This document shows, one piece after another, positions 7,309 through 15,681 of a stretch of DNA of 64,000 nucleotides. Each line of letters starts with the position of its first letter. The first letter of the stretch is position 1. Position numbers and translations under genes: made by a program. Source of the DNA: Rhodobacteraceae bacterium EL53 (lineage in GTDB: Bacteria; Pseudomonadota; Alphaproteobacteria; Rhodobacterales; Rhodobacteraceae). A model generated the notes under the pieces. That model saw nothing but the letters and a program-made list of their open reading frames with translations, was not told the DNA's origin and ran no database searches. The stretch spans positions 29,367 through 93,366 of the forward strand of contig OMPR01000017.1 of assembly GCA_900313015.1 (NCBI GenBank). Direction: 5' to 3'.

Positions 7309-8424
7309 ATGATGAGCACACCGTTGCAGGGTCTGAAGGTGATCGAACTGGCGCGGATATTAGCAGGTCCGTGGATCGGTCAAACTTTGGCAGATTTAGG
7401 CGCTGACGTACTTAAGGTGGAAAGTCCTGATGGCGATGATACCCGCAAGTGGGGCCCCCCGTTCATTGAGCGTGAAGGGGAGAAGACCGCCGCCTATTTC
7501 CACGCGGCCAATCGCGGCAAAGACAGTATTGCCCTGGACTTTGGCGACGCAGGGGATCGGGCAAAACTGGTGGGCCTGATCCGCGACGCAGATGTGTTGA
7601 TCGAGAATTTTAAGGTTGGCGGGCTCAAGAAATTTGGTCTCGATTACGAGAGTATGAAGCAGATCAATCCGCGTCTGGTCTATTGCTCCGTGACAGGGTT
7701 TGGTCAGGATGGACCTTACGCGCATCGGGCGGGCTACGATTTCCTGATCCAAGGCATGAGCGGTGTTATGGATCTGACGGGGGATCCGAACGGGGAGCCG
7801 CAGAAAATTGGTGTGGCTTTTGCAGATATTTTTACGGGGCTATATGGGGTCATTGGAATTCAGGCAGCCCTTGCTGAGAGGGACCGGTCGGGAATGGGGC
7901 AGCACGTTGACCTGAGCTTGCTGGATTGCATGACCGGGGTGTTAGCGAACCAAGGGATGAATTTCTTGGCCTCGGGAGAGTGTCCGAAACGTCTTGGCAA
8001 TGCGCATCCAAATATCGTGCCTTATCAGGTGTTTCCCGTGAAGGATGGGCACATCATCATTGCGTGTGGCAATGACCGGCAATATGGCACCCTTTGTGAT
8101 ATTCTAAATGTGTCCGAACTGGTTAAGGACCCGCGTTTCTTAAGCAATGCGGATCGAGTGGTACATCGCGCTGAATTGACGGACATTTTGACCAAAGCGT
8201 GTTTGCTCTGGATGAAGGAGGATCTGCTTGAGGCGCTCGAAAAAGGGGCTGTACCGGGTGGGCCAATCAATTCCGTGGCCGAAGCTTTGAGTGATCCTCA
8301 AATCAAGTATCGGGATATGCAGATCGCCCCCGAGGAGGTGCCCGGATTACGTACGCCGATAACCTTTTCGCGGTCAGAGCTCAGCTTGGCCAAAGCATCG
8401 CCGCAAAAGCCGACGAGATCATGA
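7309..8424 (+). CDS. CaiB/BaiF class III CoA-transferase
   Basis: This 371-residue protein has the family N-terminus LQGLKVIELARILAGPW, the GADVLKVE segment, and VAFADIFTG near residue 170, whose Asp is the usual covalent CoA-acceptor. These enzymes move CoA between acyl-CoA donors and carboxylic acids. Two ATG codons (7309, 7312) are possible; a GAAAGG site precedes them. It follows ena after a terminator, and its end overlaps the convergent MarR gene by 6 bp. In this island it could activate the dicarboxylic product of ring opening (2-formylglutarate, glutarate or a derivative), as some family members do with glutarate-type acids. That substrate is inferred from position. Confidence 0.88.
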   Translation: MMSTPLQGLKVIELARILAGPWIGQTLADLGADVLKVESPDGDDTRKWGPPFIEREGEKTAAYFHAANRGKDSIALDFGDAGDRAKLVGLIRDADVLIENFKVGGLKKFGLDYESMKQINPRLVYCSVTGFGQDGPYAHRAGYDFLIQGMSGVMDLTGDPNGEPQKIGVAFADIFTGLYGVIGIQAALAERDRSGMGQHVDLSLLDCMTGVLANQGMNFLASGECPKRLGNAHPNIVPYQVFPVKDGHIIIACGNDRQYGTLCDILNVSELVKDPRFLSNADRVVHRAELTDILTKACLLWMKEDLLEALEKGAVPGGPINSVAEALSDPQIKYRDMQIAPEEVPGLRTPITFSRSELSLAKASPQKPTRS

Positions 8425-8856
8425 TATCTTTCGCAGGATCTTGATAAGGTTACGTTGTTCGGCGGCGGTTAAGGGCTTTAAGGTTTCGGCAGTAATGGCG
8501 TGCCCAACCTCTGCCATTTGCCTGACCATCTCCTCTCCCTCTGGGGAGAGTGAGATCAGCGTCCGACGTTTGTCGTTTGGATCTGATTCTGCGAGGGTCA
8601 AACCCTTTTGACGCAGACGGTCCACTACGCCCTTGATAGTGGCCACATCCATCGCAGCCAAACGCCCCAAGTGATTTTGTGAACACTGTCCTTGCTCTGA
8701 GATACGGAGCAGGGCACCAAATTGCGTGGGTGTCAGCCCATTTAGAGTGCGCGACTGAAAAATCGTAGCATGCCTTTGGCTGGCCAACCGCAGCAGATAA
8801 CCCACCTGATCGTCTAATTGATAGGCGTTCTCATTCTGCTCTGCTGCATCTGTCAT
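8419..8856 (-). CDS. MarR-family regulator
   Basis: This 145-residue winged-helix regulator has the MarR layout: a dimerising N-terminal helix (VGYLLRLASQRHATIFQ), the LTPTQFGALLRI helix, a DNA-recognition helix region DVATIKGVVDRL and the wing sequence DPNDKRRTLISLSPEG. The start is uncertain: a GTG at 8868 lengthens it by four residues, and neither start has a strong ribosome site. It is convergent with the CoA-transferase gene and separated from the importer operon by a terminator. MarR proteins commonly sense aromatic acids, and NicR of Pseudomonas nicotinate clusters belongs to this family. I infer that it binds the 12-bp boxes at 5922, 6023 and 20760. Confidence 0.9.
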   Translation of the reverse strand: MTDAAEQNENAYQLDDQVGYLLRLASQRHATIFQSRTLNGLTPTQFGALLRISEQGQCSQNHLGRLAAMDVATIKGVVDRLRQKGLTLAESDPNDKRRTLISLSPEGEEMVRQMAEVGHAITAETLKPLTAAEQRNLIKILRKIS

Positions 8857-8920
8857 TATCGTACCCACTGCTTTTTTATCATTTGCAGTATAACAACTAA
8901 GGGTATGCGAACAACGGTAA

Positions 8921-8943
8921 AACCGGGCCGTTTCGGCCCGGTT
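8921..8943 (-). terminator. Terminator of the importer operon
   Basis: A perfect 10-bp stem (AACCGGGCCG, 8921-8930; CGGCCCGGTT, 8934-8943) with a 3-base loop lies just past the last importer stop codon. The minus-strand U tract is short; the plus side has six T. Confidence 0.75.
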
Positions 8944-8949
8944 TTTTGA

Positions 8950-9651
8950 TTACACCGCGAGGTATTTCTGTGAGATCTCAGGATGCTGATCGAGATGATC
9001 AAACGACCCATCATAGCAAACCTGACCCTTTTCAATGATGTAGGCCCTATCAGACACCAATCTCGCAAAGTGAAGGTTCTGTTCCGAGATCAACACAGAA
9101 AGCCCCTCACGTTTCAACTCTGCGATGATACTGGCCATCTGTTCTACAATGACAGGAGCGATCCCTTCGGATGGTTCATCCAGCAAGACCACCTTTGGAT
9201 TGCCCATCAACGTGCGGGCAATAGTTAGCATCTGTTGCTCGCCACCCGACAATTGCTTTCCCAGGTTTTTGCGCCGTTCCAACAGGTTGGGAAAGAGCTC
9301 GTAGAGATGCTCCAACGTCCATTCAGGCGCGTCTTCGCACTTGTCACGACGGCCGACCTCTAGGTTTTCTTCGATCGTGAGATCCCCGAAAATGCGCCGC
9401 TCTTCTGGAACATACCCAACACCGGCCCGGCAAATCAAATGGGATGGCTTGCCTAAAATATCAGACCCCTCATAGGTGATCTGACCCGTTTTCTGGCGCA
9501 CCATGCCCATGATGGATTTCATGGTGGTCGATTTGCCTGCCCCGTTGCGCCCTAAGACAGCAACCACTTCGTTTTTCTCGAGGGACAGCGAGACGCCGTT
9601 CAGAATTTGCGCGCGCCCATATAGAGCGTTCAGGTTTGCGACTTCAAGCAT
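8950..9651 (-). CDS. LIV-type ABC importer ATPase (LivF-like)
   Basis: This 233-residue ATPase has Walker A GRNGAGKST near residue 35, signature LSGGEQQ near residue 135 and Walker B VVLLDEP near residue 155. The GVGYVPEERRIFGDLT stretch is typical of LivF. Its ATG overlaps the preceding LivG-like gene by 8 bp. It is the last gene of the hydroxylase-hnr-importer operon and is followed by a terminator. It powers import with the adjacent LivG-like ATPase. LIV-type systems also carry aromatic acids and amides, and the position suggests a pyridine carboxylate or related ligand. Confidence 0.93.
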   Translation of the reverse strand: MLEVANLNALYGRAQILNGVSLSLEKNEVVAVLGRNGAGKSTTMKSIMGMVRQKTGQITYEGSDILGKPSHLICRAGVGYVPEERRIFGDLTIEENLEVGRRDKCEDAPEWTLEHLYELFPNLLERRKNLGKQLSGGEQQMLTIARTLMGNPKVVLLDEPSEGIAPVIVEQMASIIAELKREGLSVLISEQNLHFARLVSDRAYIIEKGQVCYDGSFDHLDQHPEISQKYLAV

Positions 9652-10417
9652 GGGCCAACTCCTCTTCGAATAGGGTACCGCCGCCCAAATAAACCTCTTG
9701 CACTGTCGCGTTCGCGCGGATCTCTTCGCCAGTACCCTCCGCGATCAATTCCCCCCGGTTCAGCACCAGAATGCGGTGGGAATGGGCAAAAACTACATCC
9801 ATGTCATGTTCGGTGAACACCACACTGACCCCTTCACGTTCGACGATTTCAGCAGTTAGGGCCATCAAGGCAATACGTTCGGAGGGTGCCATACCTGCAG
9901 TTGGTTCATCCATCAAAAGCAATGCAGGTTCATGCGCCAGTGCAATGGCAAGTTCCAGACGTTTCAGATCGCCATAGGCCAGTTCCGAGCAAGCTCGCTG
10001 GGCCTGTTCGCTCATGTTGACCAGATCGAGCAGAGCCATCGCCTCGTCGACATACAATCGCGTGGCACGTGAAAATAAATCGAACACCCGTCGATGATAT
10101 GAGATCAACGCCATTTGGATGTTCTCCAACACGGTCATCGACAAGAAGGTTTCAGTGATCTGAAAGGTCCGGCCAACCCCCAAACGCCAGATTTTGCGCG
10201 GTGGTGTTCCCAGCAATTCCTTGCCGTTCAACTTGACTGAACCAGTGTTGGGTTTCAGATACCCATTCAACATGTTGAAGCAGGTCGTTTTACCCGCGCC
10301 ATTAGGCCCAATCAGAGCAAGGAATTCCCCCTTGCCAACGTCGAAGTTCACATCTTGAACAGCTTTGATCCCGCCAAAGCTTTTGGCCAAATTACGAACT
10401 GATAGAACAGGGCTCAT
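9644..10417 (-). CDS. LIV-type ABC importer ATPase (LivG-like)
   Basis: This 257-residue ATPase has Walker A GPNGAGKTT near residue 37, the LivG-style signature region CSELAYGDLKRLE, and Walker B LLLMDEP followed by TAGMAPSE. Its ATG overlaps the permease stop by ATGA and a GGAGA site lies upstream. It pairs with the LivF-like subunit at 8950. Confidence 0.93.
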   Translation of the reverse strand: MSPVLSVRNLAKSFGGIKAVQDVNFDVGKGEFLALIGPNGAGKTTCFNMLNGYLKPNTGSVKLNGKELLGTPPRKIWRLGVGRTFQITETFLSMTVLENIQMALISYHRRVFDLFSRATRLYVDEAMALLDLVNMSEQAQRACSELAYGDLKRLELAIALAHEPALLLMDEPTAGMAPSERIALMALTAEIVEREGVSVVFTEHDMDVVFAHSHRILVLNRGELIAEGTGEEIRANATVQEVYLGGGTLFEEELAHA

Positions 10418-12270
10418 GCTGCGTCTCCTTTCTTGGTCGGCATGACAGCACGCAGTAGTCTTTGAACGCCACCAGCGATGCCATCAGGGGCCAGCAAAAC
10501 AACAACCAAAATGATCCCGCCAAAGATAAAGCGCCAATATTCGAGCCGGGTAACCCAGTCTTCGATCATGACAAAGGCCACGGCCCCAAAGATTGGGCCG
10601 GCCAGCGCATGAATACCACCGAGCAGCACCATGATTAGGCCATCAATACTTTGCGCGATTCCAAGGCTGTCTGGGAAAACAGATCCTTTGGAAAAAGCAA
10701 AGATTACACCGGCCAGCCCCGCAAGGGCACCTGCCAAGGTAAAGCCCATCCATTGATGGAACTTGGTGTCGACGCCAATCGCTTCGGCACGGGTTTTGCT
10801 GTCACGGATGCCACGCAATGTATAGCCGAACGGCGAGTGGGCGACGCGGCGCAGGAACCATATGCCACCGATGCACAGAACAAAGGCAATATAGAAATAT
10901 ACTTGATCCGAACTGGCCCATTTCGCGGGCCATACGCCCAAGATACCATCGTCACCGCCAGTGAAATCCTGCCATTGGAAGGTTACGCCCCACAGGATTT
11001 GCGCGGCAGCCATTGTGAGCATGGCCAAGTAGACGCCAGATAAACGGACGCAGAACCATCCAAAGAACAAAGCAGCCGCTGCAGCGGCAATGGGGCCGAA
11101 AATCATGGCTGGGATCATGCTAAATCCAAGCAGTTTTACGGAGAGTGCAGCAGCATACGCTCCTACACCAAAGTAAGCAGCATGTCCAAAGCTGACCATG
11201 CCCCCGATACCCATCATAAAATGTAATGAGACCGCGAAGAGCGTTGCCACCATGACGTCAACAAGCAGGATAGTGGTGAATTCCGCTACAACAACTGGGC
11301 TGAGCGCAAGCATCGCCACCGCTGCAAACAGGATCATCGAGGCTTGATTGCTCATCAATCTGAGAGGTTGGTCGGGCTCCTCTGTTCCGCCATGCTCGCT
11401 TCCGGGTTTACCGAACAAGCCATAAGGACGCACGATCAATACAACCGCCATAACGATAAACGGAAGAACAATCGAAATTTGTGGGAAGATAAGGATGGCA
11501 AACGCGTTCAGGACCGAAATCAACACGGCCGCCACAAAGGCGCCTGTTACACTGCCCATCCCTCCAATTACCACAACAACAAAGGCTTCGCCAATGATCG
11601 AGAGATCCATTTGCAGCGATGCTGCCTCGCGCGGTATTTGCAAGGCGCCACCAAGACCGGCAAGGAATGCCCCAAGGACAAAAGCAGCAGAAAAGAGCCA
11701 TGCCTGGTTTACGCCAAGAGCAGCGACCATTTCGCGATCCTGTGTTGCGGCGCGCACTAGAACACCCCAGCGCGTTTTATGAAACAAAAGCCATATACCC
11801 AGCAAAACAGCAGGCCCAATACAGATTAGTGCAAGATCATATTCGGGAATGGGTTCACCCATGATGCGGACGGCCCGATCCAATCCGGGCGCACGTGGCC
11901 CCAAAAGATCCTCAGCCCCCCAAATGGCGAGGGTGCCATCTTGAAAGATCAGCACGACGCCGAATGTCGCAACCAGTTGGAACAATTCGGGTGCGCGATA
12001 AATGCGGCGCAGAATGGTCAGTTCAATCAACAGACCGACAACACCGACGATAAGGGCGGCAGCGATGACGCTGAACCAGAACCCAAAAATGCCCGCATTT
12101 AAGGTCGTGACGAGCGTATAGGCCAAGTATGCACCGACCATATAGAACGAGCCATGAGCAAAGTTCACGATCCTGGTCACACCAAAGATAATTGAAAGTC
12201 CCGATGCGATCAGGAACAGCGACGAGGCATTGGCAAGCCCCGTCAGCAACTGCGCGAAGTAAAAGCCCAT
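10414..12270 (-). CDS. Fused LivH-LivM ABC importer permease
   Basis: This 618-residue protein joins both permease subunits in one chain. Residues 1-290 are LivH-like (SGLSIIFGVTRIVNFAHGSFYMVGAYLAY, then VVIGGMGSVTGAFVAAVLI, shown here in parts). From about residue 310 the chain is LivM-like (HFMMGIGGMVSFGHAAYFGVG, given as a landmark, and the LLGGIHALAGPIFGAV end). A hydrophilic linker (residues 285-305) separates the halves. A GGGAGGGG site precedes the ATG. LivH and LivM are separate genes in the second importer of this window (22507-24749), so the two systems have different origins. Confidence 0.92.
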   Translation of the reverse strand: MGFYFAQLLTGLANASSLFLIASGLSIIFGVTRIVNFAHGSFYMVGAYLAYTLVTTLNAGIFGFWFSVIAAALIVGVVGLLIELTILRRIYRAPELFQLVATFGVVLIFQDGTLAIWGAEDLLGPRAPGLDRAVRIMGEPIPEYDLALICIGPAVLLGIWLLFHKTRWGVLVRAATQDREMVAALGVNQAWLFSAAFVLGAFLAGLGGALQIPREAASLQMDLSIIGEAFVVVVIGGMGSVTGAFVAAVLISVLNAFAILIFPQISIVLPFIVMAVVLIVRPYGLFGKPGSEHGGTEEPDQPLRLMSNQASMILFAAVAMLALSPVVVAEFTTILLVDVMVATLFAVSLHFMMGIGGMVSFGHAAYFGVGAYAAALSVKLLGFSMIPAMIFGPIAAAAAALFFGWFCVRLSGVYLAMLTMAAAQILWGVTFQWQDFTGGDDGILGVWPAKWASSDQVYFYIAFVLCIGGIWFLRRVAHSPFGYTLRGIRDSKTRAEAIGVDTKFHQWMGFTLAGALAGLAGVIFAFSKGSVFPDSLGIAQSIDGLIMVLLGGIHALAGPIFGAVAFVMIEDWVTRLEYWRFIFGGIILVVVLLAPDGIAGGVQRLLRAVMPTKKGDAA

Positions 12271-12300
12271 GAATTCCCCTCCCGGCTTTTGAATTTGAAT

Positions 12301-12328
12301 GTCAAAGGGCGATTGCCCGCCCTTTGAC
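12301..12328 (-). promoter_or_regulatory. Hairpin between binding-protein and permease genes
   Basis: A perfect 11-bp stem (GTCAAAGGGCG, 12301-12311, with its complement 12318-12328) has a 6-base loop and no U tract. It suits an mRNA-stabilising or partial-termination element that keeps binding-protein levels above permease levels. Confidence 0.6.
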
Positions 12329-12350
12329 GTTTCGTGAGTGGTAGATTTCG

Positions 12351-13565
12351 TTAGTCAGCTGGGCGCAGTTTCGCGGCTTCTTCTTCTGACGGCAGATAGC
12401 TGGACCCATCGGCATAGTTCCAATCAACCAGCTTGGGTTGGCCGTCTACGAGAGAGGTTTTTCCTACATAGGCGCCCATCGTGGATTGGTGGTCTGCGGC
12501 GCGGAACATGAATGGACCGGTCGGGCTGTCTGCTACCTCTAGCCCCTCCATTGCTGCCAGCAGGGCAGCTGTGTCGGTGGAGCCGGCTTTGGTAAGCGCT
12601 GCCGCAATCGACAGGATCGAGTTGTAGCCAACGATCGAGCCTGTCTTGGGCTCTTCGCCAAACATGTCAATATATGCCTTGGCAAAGGCGGCGTGGCTAT
12701 CGGTTGTGATGTCCGTGCCGGGGTATCCGGTGACAATCCAACCTTCGGGGGTTTCGTTGCCCAGCGGCTGCAGATACTCAGGTTCGCCGGTCAGCAAAGA
12801 CGCAACTGCACGGTCTTCAAAGAGGAAGCGCAACGACCCTTCGCGAACAAACTTTGCCAAATCGCCGCCAAATGTCACGTTAAAGATCGCGTCGGGCTTG
12901 GACGCTTCGAGCGCGCGCACTGTTGAACCTGCATCGATCTTGAACACAGGTGGCCACTGTTCGGTTACGAATTCAACGTCAGGGCGCAGGCGGCTGAGTT
13001 CGGATTTGAAGGCTTTTACAGCATCTTGACCGTAGGCATAGTTGGGCGCGATCGTGGCCCATTTAACGGCGTCGAGTTTGGCAGCCTGTTCCGCGAGCAT
13101 TGCTGCTTGCATGTGGGTCGAGGGACGCAAGCGATATGTGTACTTATTGCCTTTTGACCAAACAATTGCATCGGACAGTGGTTCAGATGCGAGAAAAAGC
13201 ACTTCTTTTTGTTTCGCAAAATCTGCGACTGCCAGGCCGATGTTGGACAAGAACGTGCCAAAGATCAGTGCCGCACCTTCTTTGGAGACAAGTTCCTCGG
13301 CTATGCGGATTGCTGTTGCTGGATCACCGGTATCATCGCGGCTGATAACTTTGAGCTGCTTGCCGTCGATGCCGCCCGCAGCATTGATTTGTTCGACGGC
13401 CAGCTGCCAGCCCTTTTTATAGGGCTCTGTAAAAGCGGGGAGCCGGGTGTAGCTGTTAACCTCGCCAATAACGATCTCGTCAGCTGCCTGGGCAGCTTGT
13501 GGGGCAAAGCCCACCAAGGGCAATGTAGCGAGCGCCCCCAATACGGTGCGTCTGATTAATGACAT
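12351..13565 (-). CDS. LIV-type ABC importer periplasmic binding protein
   Basis: This 404-residue protein begins with a signal peptide (MSLIRRTVLGALATLPLVGF, cleavage likely after AAQA) and continues as a type-I periplasmic binding fold of the LivJ/AmiC class (EIVIGEVNSYTRLP; KVISRDDTGDP; GTFLSNIGLAV). An upstream in-frame extension to 13691 is rejected because the ATG at 13565 has a GGAGG site and starts the signal peptide. It is placed after the two AA_synth genes and before the fused permease. The ligand is unknown; a pyridine or lactam acid handled by the neighbouring enzymes is the natural guess. Confidence 0.9.
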   Translation of the reverse strand: MSLIRRTVLGALATLPLVGFAPQAAQAADEIVIGEVNSYTRLPAFTEPYKKGWQLAVEQINAAGGIDGKQLKVISRDDTGDPATAIRIAEELVSKEGAALIFGTFLSNIGLAVADFAKQKEVLFLASEPLSDAIVWSKGNKYTYRLRPSTHMQAAMLAEQAAKLDAVKWATIAPNYAYGQDAVKAFKSELSRLRPDVEFVTEQWPPVFKIDAGSTVRALEASKPDAIFNVTFGGDLAKFVREGSLRFLFEDRAVASLLTGEPEYLQPLGNETPEGWIVTGYPGTDITTDSHAAFAKAYIDMFGEEPKTGSIVGYNSILSIAAALTKAGSTDTAALLAAMEGLEVADSPTGPFMFRAADHQSTMGAYVGKTSLVDGQPKLVDWNYADGSSYLPSEEEAAKLRPAD

Positions 13566-13662
13566 GTATTTTCCTCCAGTTAGATCAGTTATTCTGTTCG
13601 CAAGGCCGGTTGTGCCCGGCTTCTTGGTGATTGTCAGCAAGTGATTGACCTTACGTAATCCT

Positions 13663-14247
13663 TTAGCGCAGTCCGTCTGTCCCTTTGGCATCCGAATGGG
13701 TCAGACCACCTACACGGGGCAAGGGGCGCCCGCTGTCGGTAACGGCAACCGCAACCATGATTTCATTGGCGCGCGGGGAGTCGTTCAGGCGCACTTCGAT
13801 CCCGTCAAAATGACTGCGCACATAGGCGGCATCCTTGTGGCCCAAAGGCACATCCAGAACCTGACCGGGGCTACCCATCTTTTTCGACGACGGAACCAAG
13901 GCGGCGCCCTTTTCAACTTCTTTGCGCAGGGGCGCGCCGAGCTTTGGGTGTAAAATGGCTGCCGCGTGCTCTAGCTCACCGTTTTCGCCCACCATGGCGG
14001 ACTTGCCATAGCTTTCGGCCTGATCTGGTGTGATCCCCAAGGCCTCGACGCACCGTTTTCCTAAGATCGTGCCTAACTCGGCTCCGATATCCATCAGAGC
14101 GGTCAGGTCCTCTTGGTAGGTGCCAGCAAACGGGTTAGCGATGACGGCCACAGCCACGGCTTTGCGCGTGGCGGGTACAATTGCGCGCCCAGCTTCGATA
14201 TGTGTTTCTTCGACATTTACAGCGATTTTGCGAATGTTCATGGTCAT
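13663..14247 (-). CDS. AA_synth (DUF1185) family protein, paralogue 2
   Basis: This 194-residue protein belongs to the family annotated as amino acid synthesis protein (DUF1185), whose biochemical function I do not know. Features are VAVAVIANPFAGTYQEDL near residue 32, the YGKSAMVGENGELEHAAAI stretch, VPSSKKMGSPG, and a C-terminal NDSPRANEIMVAVAVTDSG. The neighbouring gene at 14244 is a paralogue with the same motif order. The ATG overlaps that gene by ATGA and has a GGGGAGGA site. Location inside the hydroxylase-hnr operon suggests a role in N-heterocycle breakdown or cofactor handling. No catalytic residue can be named with confidence. Confidence 0.85.
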   Translation of the reverse strand: MTMNIRKIAVNVEETHIEAGRAIVPATRKAVAVAVIANPFAGTYQEDLTALMDIGAELGTILGKRCVEALGITPDQAESYGKSAMVGENGELEHAAAILHPKLGAPLRKEVEKGAALVPSSKKMGSPGQVLDVPLGHKDAAYVRSHFDGIEVRLNDSPRANEIMVAVAVTDSGRPLPRVGGLTHSDAKGTDGLR

Positions 14248-14825
14248 CTCAAACCGTCCTCCCCTTTGATTTCTGATGCGAGCAAACCTCCCGATCGGGA
14301 ATGGATGCGTTCGCCGGTGCTCATCACAAGAGCAAAGGCCAACTCGTCGGCACGAGGGGCGTCGTTGCAGCCCACTTCCATGCTGTCGAAATGGGATCGC
14401 ACGTAAGATGCGTTGACGTGGGTAATTGGCACATCAAGCCGCGCCCCTACGCCGCCCACCTTTTTTGATGACGGAACAATGGCATTGGCGTTGCCCAAAA
14501 GCTGGCGCATGGCATAGCCACCGGGGGCGTGCCAAAGGGCACCATGCTCTAGCTCACCGGCTTCGCCAACCAGTGACCCCTTGCCGTATCCTTGGATGTT
14601 TTCTGGGCCGCCAAGCATATCGAGCAATTTCTGCGCCATTTCCAAGCCAAGCGGCTTTAGATCTTCCATGAAACCTTGGATTTCAGGTTCAAAACGCCCG
14701 GCAAATGGGTTCTTGATAATTGCCAATACTGCAGCTCTACGCTGAGGCGTTTCCGGGGCAGGGCCCCCTTCGTGAAAGATCTCTTCATACGAGGCGACTG
14801 TTTTTCTGAGAATGACGTCAGGCAT
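14244..14825 (-). CDS. AA_synth (DUF1185) family protein, paralogue 1
   Basis: This 193-residue paralogue of the gene at 13663 shares the blocks IIKNPFAGRFEPE, YGKGSLVGEAGELEHGA, VPSSKKVGGVG, DVPITHVNASYVRSHFD, and NDAPRADELAFALVMSTG. The near-identical motif spacing suggests tandem duplication and perhaps a heteromer. Its ATG overlaps the UPF0280 stop by 8 bp. The invariant Ser-Ser-Lys-Lys and Glu-Leu-Glu-His segments in both copies are the best candidates for an active or binding site. Confidence 0.85.
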   Translation of the reverse strand: MPDVILRKTVASYEEIFHEGGPAPETPQRRAAVLAIIKNPFAGRFEPEIQGFMEDLKPLGLEMAQKLLDMLGGPENIQGYGKGSLVGEAGELEHGALWHAPGGYAMRQLLGNANAIVPSSKKVGGVGARLDVPITHVNASYVRSHFDSMEVGCNDAPRADELAFALVMSTGERIHSRSGGLLASEIKGEDGLR

Positions 14826-15681
14826 TTATCAAAGTCCTGTTGGGTTGGTGTTCGGTGAAACCGGAATGTCCTGATTGGCGGATTTCGCCCTGCAGGGAAA
14901 GCGAAGCGGCGCGGATCAAATCGGCGTCGCGCATTTTTTCGGCGACGATCTGACCGCTTTGCAGCGCATGGTGAATATCTGTGCGTGAAAGCGCCCCACA
15001 TTGAACTGTGACAAGCTGCTGACCAAGGTCACTATCGTCCTGAATGTCAGACGCTGGACGGCGGCTGATTGCTGGATGATCGGGGAGATTGACAGCATTG
15101 GCGATCAAAGTTGCGGCTACATCCGCAGTGGCCGCAGTTTGAGCAAGGACCGTGACGCTGTCAGCAATGCCAAGGGACAAGCTGCGCCCACTGACCCCCG
15201 ACGTGGCGATTCCAGAAATACCGTCTTCGGCATTTATCAGAACCCGCCCTAAATCATGCCCCTCGACCGAGGCCATAGCCATGGAAAAGCTCTGCCCCGG
15301 TTCCAAGTGTATCGCGATGTCCCCCCCGTTGTTGACATATGCGCGTTGCACATCAGTGACTGACGTGATGGCATTTAAGATCGTATCAGCCACGGCACCT
15401 GCGACCGCCGCCATTGGGGTGACGAATTGGGCGCAATGGGGGCGAACCGCACTTTGCATGTGTTGTGCGATGGCCTCCCCTGCTCGAGGGCTGGCTTCGG
15501 TCATCGGGGATTTGAGAAGACGAAGGTTCCCAACCAACTCCTCCAACACGGTCTCAAACCGGGCTTGTGCCGCTGCAAATGCCCTAACTCGATCTCCATC
15601 TGCCCCGATGATCAGATCAATCGGCCCGTGCTGCAAATGCAGCCGAGTTCCACAGGAGAGAAGGGCGGAAACAGGTCTCAT
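14818..15681 (-). CDS. UPF0280 family protein (ApbE superfamily)
   Basis: This 287-residue protein matches the UPF0280 group, which is placed in the ApbE superfamily of flavin transferases. Recognisable parts are the GPIDLIIGADGD start, VTPMAAVAGAVADTIL near residue 88, AYVNNGGDIAIHL near residue 113 (the ApbE-like NxGGD segment), and GIATSGVSGRSLSLGIAD, ending in AATADVAATLIANAV. Its start overlaps the hnr stop by ATGA, so the two are co-translated. The E. barkeri 6-hydroxynicotinate reductase is reported to hold a covalently bound flavin, so a flavin-transfer or maturation role for this protein is an attractive inference. Confidence 0.85.
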   Translation of the reverse strand: MRPVSALLSCGTRLHLQHGPIDLIIGADGDRVRAFAAAQARFETVLEELVGNLRLLKSPMTEASPRAGEAIAQHMQSAVRPHCAQFVTPMAAVAGAVADTILNAITSVTDVQRAYVNNGGDIAIHLEPGQSFSMAMASVEGHDLGRVLINAEDGISGIATSGVSGRSLSLGIADSVTVLAQTAATADVAATLIANAVNLPDHPAISRRPASDIQDDSDLGQQLVTVQCGALSRTDIHHALQSGQIVAEKMRDADLIRAASLSLQGEIRQSGHSGFTEHQPNRTLINA

